From contig NZ_JANADR010000001.1 in assembly GCF_024199925.1 (NCBI RefSeq), positions 2,852,001 through 2,916,000 on the forward strand: a stretch of 64,000 nucleotides of DNA, given 5' to 3'. Source of the DNA: Bradyrhizobium sp. CCGUVB1N3. GTDB lineage: Bacteria > Pseudomonadota > Alphaproteobacteria > Rhizobiales > Xanthobacteraceae. Within the stretch, counting starts at the first letter, position 1, and each line of letters starts with the position of its first letter. Made by a program: the position numbers and the translations under genes. This document shows positions 61,998 through 64,000 of the stretch, in pieces. Below the pieces are notes generated by a model that worked only from the letters and a program-made list of their open reading frames with translations, was not told the origin of the DNA and did no database searches.

Positions 61998-63167
61998 ATG
62001 CGAGATGGTCTGAGCGCTTTCGGCGACGATCTGCCCGAACTCGATCCGGTCATTTTCCACGAGCCGACCGAGTACGGCTGGCGCGGCTTGACCGCGCAGG
62101 GCGAGGTGCTGGAAGTCAAGAGCGGCAACGGCGTGCCGGACTCGATCATCGTCGCGCGTGCTGGCAAGCCGATCGGCCGCCGCGCGGTCACAAACGACGT
62201 GCCAGTCGATATCGACCGCTACCTTGCGCATTTCAATCGCGTGGTCGCGCTCTATCGCGACAACCAGATCGACGAGGCGCTGATAGAGTCGGACGCGACG
62301 TTGAAGGCCGCGCCGACGCTTCGCGCCAGGTTCAATCGCGCGATGGTGCTGCTCGCGGCTGGCCGCTGGGCCGAGGGTCTCGACGAATATTGGCGCTGCG
62401 AGCAGGAAGCGCCGTTCATGCGGGCCCAGGTGCGCGAGGCGCTGGACCGTGGCCTGCGCCCCTGGCGCGGCGAAGATGTGCGCGGCAAGCGGCTGCTGGT
62501 GCTGCACGCGCACGGCTTCGGCGACACCATCATGATGCTGCGGTATCTGCCGAAGCTGCTTGCGATGGGTGCTGACGTTGCACTGGACATGCCGCCTGAG
62601 CTGCAACGGCTGACGCGGCGTTGGCCCTCAGCCGATGACTGCGACTATTTCTGCCCCATCCTGCACCTGCTGCACTTCCTGCGCGTCACGCCCGACAGCG
62701 TCGATGGCAGCCCGTACATGGCGATCGAGGCCGATCTGATCAGGCGCGTGCGGCTGGCACGGAATGGCCGCTATCGGATCGGCATCGCCTGGTCGATCGG
62801 CAAGCCGAGCCATGGCGATTATCCGCGCGAGATACCGCTCGGCGAACTGATCGCAGCGCTGGGCGATGCCGAATTGCACAGCGTCCAGGTTCAGAACGCT
62901 GATGAAGCGCGGGCCCTGGGCGTCCACGTCCATGAGTTCTCGGACTTCGCCGATTGCGCGGCGCTGATGATGCAGATGGACGAGATTGTCAGCGTCGATA
63001 CGGCGGCGCTGCACCTGGCCGGAGCGATCGGGCATCCGCGCGTAACCGCGCTGCTCTCGTATTGGGCCAGCTGGCGTTGGCTCGCGCCCTGGTACGCCGA
63101 CATGCGGCTGTGCCGTCAGGCCGCGGCAGGCGACTGGGCGAGCGCGCTCGCCGCTCTGCGCCGCTAA
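61998..63167 (+). CDS. TPR and glycosyltransferase-like protein within the capsid cluster
   Basis: 389 residues. Residues 80-150 contain TPR-type repeats (HFNRVVALYRDNQIDEALIE, RFNRAMVLLAAGRWAEGL). The C-terminal part is a GT9/GT41-like GT-B fold: LLVLHAHGFGDTIMMLRYLP, RIGIAWSIGKPSHGD, DEIVSVDTAALHLAGAIGHP and ALLSYWASWRW. Such proteins transfer sugars to proteins or lipopolysaccharide. It starts two bases after the capsid stop, so it is made together with the capsid. A role in virion or host-surface glycosylation is inferred. Confidence 0.75.
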   Translation: MRDGLSAFGDDLPELDPVIFHEPTEYGWRGLTAQGEVLEVKSGNGVPDSIIVARAGKPIGRRAVTNDVPVDIDRYLAHFNRVVALYRDNQIDEALIESDATLKAAPTLRARFNRAMVLLAAGRWAEGLDEYWRCEQEAPFMRAQVREALDRGLRPWRGEDVRGKRLLVLHAHGFGDTIMMLRYLPKLLAMGADVALDMPPELQRLTRRWPSADDCDYFCPILHLLHFLRVTPDSVDGSPYMAIEADLIRRVRLARNGRYRIGIAWSIGKPSHGDYPREIPLGELIAALGDAELHSVQVQNADEARALGVHVHEFSDFADCAALMMQMDEIVSVDTAALHLAGAIGHPRVTALLSYWASWRWLAPWYADMRLCRQAAAGDWASALAALRR

Positions 63168-63185
63168 CTCTTCGAAAGGATCGTC

Positions 63186-63668
63186 ATGCCGAAGCCAACA
63201 GCCTCGCGGCTGCGGGCATTGCTGCGCTACGACCCGTCCACGGGAGTGTTCACCTGGCGCGTTGACGGTCGAGGGTGTTACCAGCGCAAGGGCGCAAGGG
63301 CCGGAACGATCAACAGCAAAGGCTATCGGCAAATCTGCATCGATGGAGCGATCCATCTCTGCGGTCGGCTCGCCGTGCTTTGGATGACGGGCCGCTGGCC
63401 CATCGAACTTGTCGATCACCACAACCGCGTCAAGGACGATGATCGCTGGAGCAATCTGCGCGACGCCGACTATTCGCAGAATGGCGCGAACAGCCTAGCG
63501 CGAAAGGGCTGCAAGGGCGTCGTCCGCGCGCGGGGCAAGTACGAAGCGCGCATCAAGGTCAATTACCGAACGATCTATCTCGGCCGCTTCAATCGGCCAG
63601 AGGACGCGCATGCCGCCTATTTCGCCGCCGCCGAAAAGCACTTCGGTCAATTCGCGAGGAGGGCCTGA
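63186..63668 (+). CDS. HNH homing-type endonuclease with AP2-like domain
   Basis: 160 residues. The HNH part has LRALLRYDPSTGVFTWRV and VLWMTGRWPIELVDHHNRVK, then RWSNLRDADYSQN. The C-terminal GVVRARGKYEARIKVNYRTI with YLGRFNRPEDAHAAYFAAA is an AP2-type DNA-binding domain. This combination marks free-standing homing endonucleases of phages. Its end overlaps the next start (TGATG). Confidence 0.8.
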   Translation: MPKPTASRLRALLRYDPSTGVFTWRVDGRGCYQRKGARAGTINSKGYRQICIDGAIHLCGRLAVLWMTGRWPIELVDHHNRVKDDDRWSNLRDADYSQNGANSLARKGCKGVVRARGKYEARIKVNYRTIYLGRFNRPEDAHAAYFAAAEKHFGQFARRA

Positions 63669-64000
63669 TGGACGAGCGCGTCAAGCAGGACATCGAGCCG
63701 GATGACGGTGAAACTTATGAAGATTGGATGGATAGGTGCCTCGACGAACTCGGCGACGAGGACGCCTGCCAGCTGATCTGGGACAACGAGGGCGATGACG
63801 ACGAGTGCGCTGCGACCGGCATCAAGCACAAGACGCGCGCGGGCCAGCTCACCGGCCTCGAGTTCGTCCTCTCGGACGAAACGCCGGACCGCATGGACGA
63901 TGTCATTCTCAGCGACGGCTGGGACCTGAAGAACTTCAAGCGCAACCCGATTGCGCTGTTCAATCACAAGAGCGACTTCCCGATCGGGAAGTGGAGCAAC
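63668..64000 (+). CDS. HK97-family prohead protease, cut by the window end
   Basis: The first 111 residues are visible. The opening region is acidic (DIEPDDGETYEDWMDRCLDE). From about residue 64 the sequence GLEFVLSDETPDRMDDVILS followed by WDLKNFKRNPIALFNHKSDF is the front of the protease fold with the typical PIALFNHK turn that precedes the catalytic histidine/serine. The rest lies beyond 64000. It would mature the capsid. Confidence 0.75.
   Translation, partial: MDERVKQDIEPDDGETYEDWMDRCLDELGDEDACQLIWDNEGDDDECAATGIKHKTRAGQLTGLEFVLSDETPDRMDDVILSDGWDLKNFKRNPIALFNHKSDFPIGKWSN

Larger units (their letters stand above)
8700..64000. mobile_element. prophage with a large internal insertion; right end outside the window
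   Basis: The element begins with an integrase and contains recombination, replication-control, methylation, packaging and capsid genes that belong together in a temperate siphophage-like genome. Phage genes occupy about 8.8-26.4 kb and 55.3-64 kb. The stretch between is mostly non-phage DNA, insertion sequences and remnants. I see no tRNA or clear direct repeat near 8.7 kb that would define attL, and the other end is not in view. Whether the middle was carried by the phage or arrived later cannot be decided here. Confidence 0.7.

Noticed and set aside
1..64000. CRISPR array
   Set aside because: No regularly spaced short direct repeats were seen; the repeats found are two-copy or palindromic.

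Overview
The window reads as a chromosomal segment of a high-GC alphaproteobacterium of the Bradyrhizobium/Rhodopseudomonas type. The evidence is the codon bias, GcrA- and GapR-like proteins, an omp25/31-type barrel, a SAM-cyclase-AAA-TPR protein, a TrpX-type binding protein and the families of insertion sequences. No species assignment is possible from the sequence alone.

Positions 1-8700 are ordinary host DNA. A leftward cluster holds a CoA transferase, a zinc alcohol dehydrogenase and an isocitrate/isopropylmalate-type dehydrogenase. It is followed by a GT5 glycogen-synthase-like enzyme, an MpaB/DUF2236 protein, a patatin phospholipase and a LysR regulator. A palindromic intergenic repeat closes the host part. 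A tyrosine integrase (8841-10112) then opens a prophage whose right end lies beyond the window.

Next to the integrase are two defence-like cargo genes: a PIN/DUF4935 protein and an Abi_C protein split by an in-frame amber codon. From 12.3 to 21.3 kb a dense leftward early operon, mostly joined by ATGA overlaps, carries small zinc proteins, HNH/endonuclease VII nucleases, a stand-alone TSCPD domain, a tRNA-Phe-like gene with an unusual C33, a DnaA domain IV-like protein, a RecT-like annealing protein and a PD-(D/E)XK exonuclease. A control region (21.3-21.67 kb) separates it from a rightward operon: GcrA, a GapR-like protein, an MT-A70 adenine methylase, a truncated DnaB/Twinkle-like helicase, an HNH nuclease and two conserved phage proteins.

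From 26.4 to about 55 kb the phage map is interrupted by a mosaic of foreign DNA. It holds a complete IS630, a double-barrel outer membrane protein, an inverted pair of diverged 1-kb paralogues, an RMD1/DUF155 protein, an AlbA_2 ATP-binding protein, an IS110, remnants of late phage genes, an MABP-like beta-prism protein, an ABC substrate-binding protein, a large cyclase-ATPase-TPR protein, a phage immunity operon (T4 Imm-like, DUF3489), a papain-like protease split by an IS3, an IS66 scrap beside a decayed group II intron, and a methyl-accepting chemotaxis protein.

From 55.3 kb to the end the phage map resumes: a ParB-domain/methylase gene broken by a frameshift, terminase small and large subunits, two HNH proteins, an HK97-fold capsid protein, a TPR-glycosyltransferase-like protein, another HNH and the start of a prohead protease. 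The phage thus combines its own recombination module, Caulobacter-type cell-cycle regulators with two adenine-type methylases, and packaging genes. Several broken genes (helicase, ParB-methylase, Abi) and the roughly 29-kb insertion suggest a decaying prophage.
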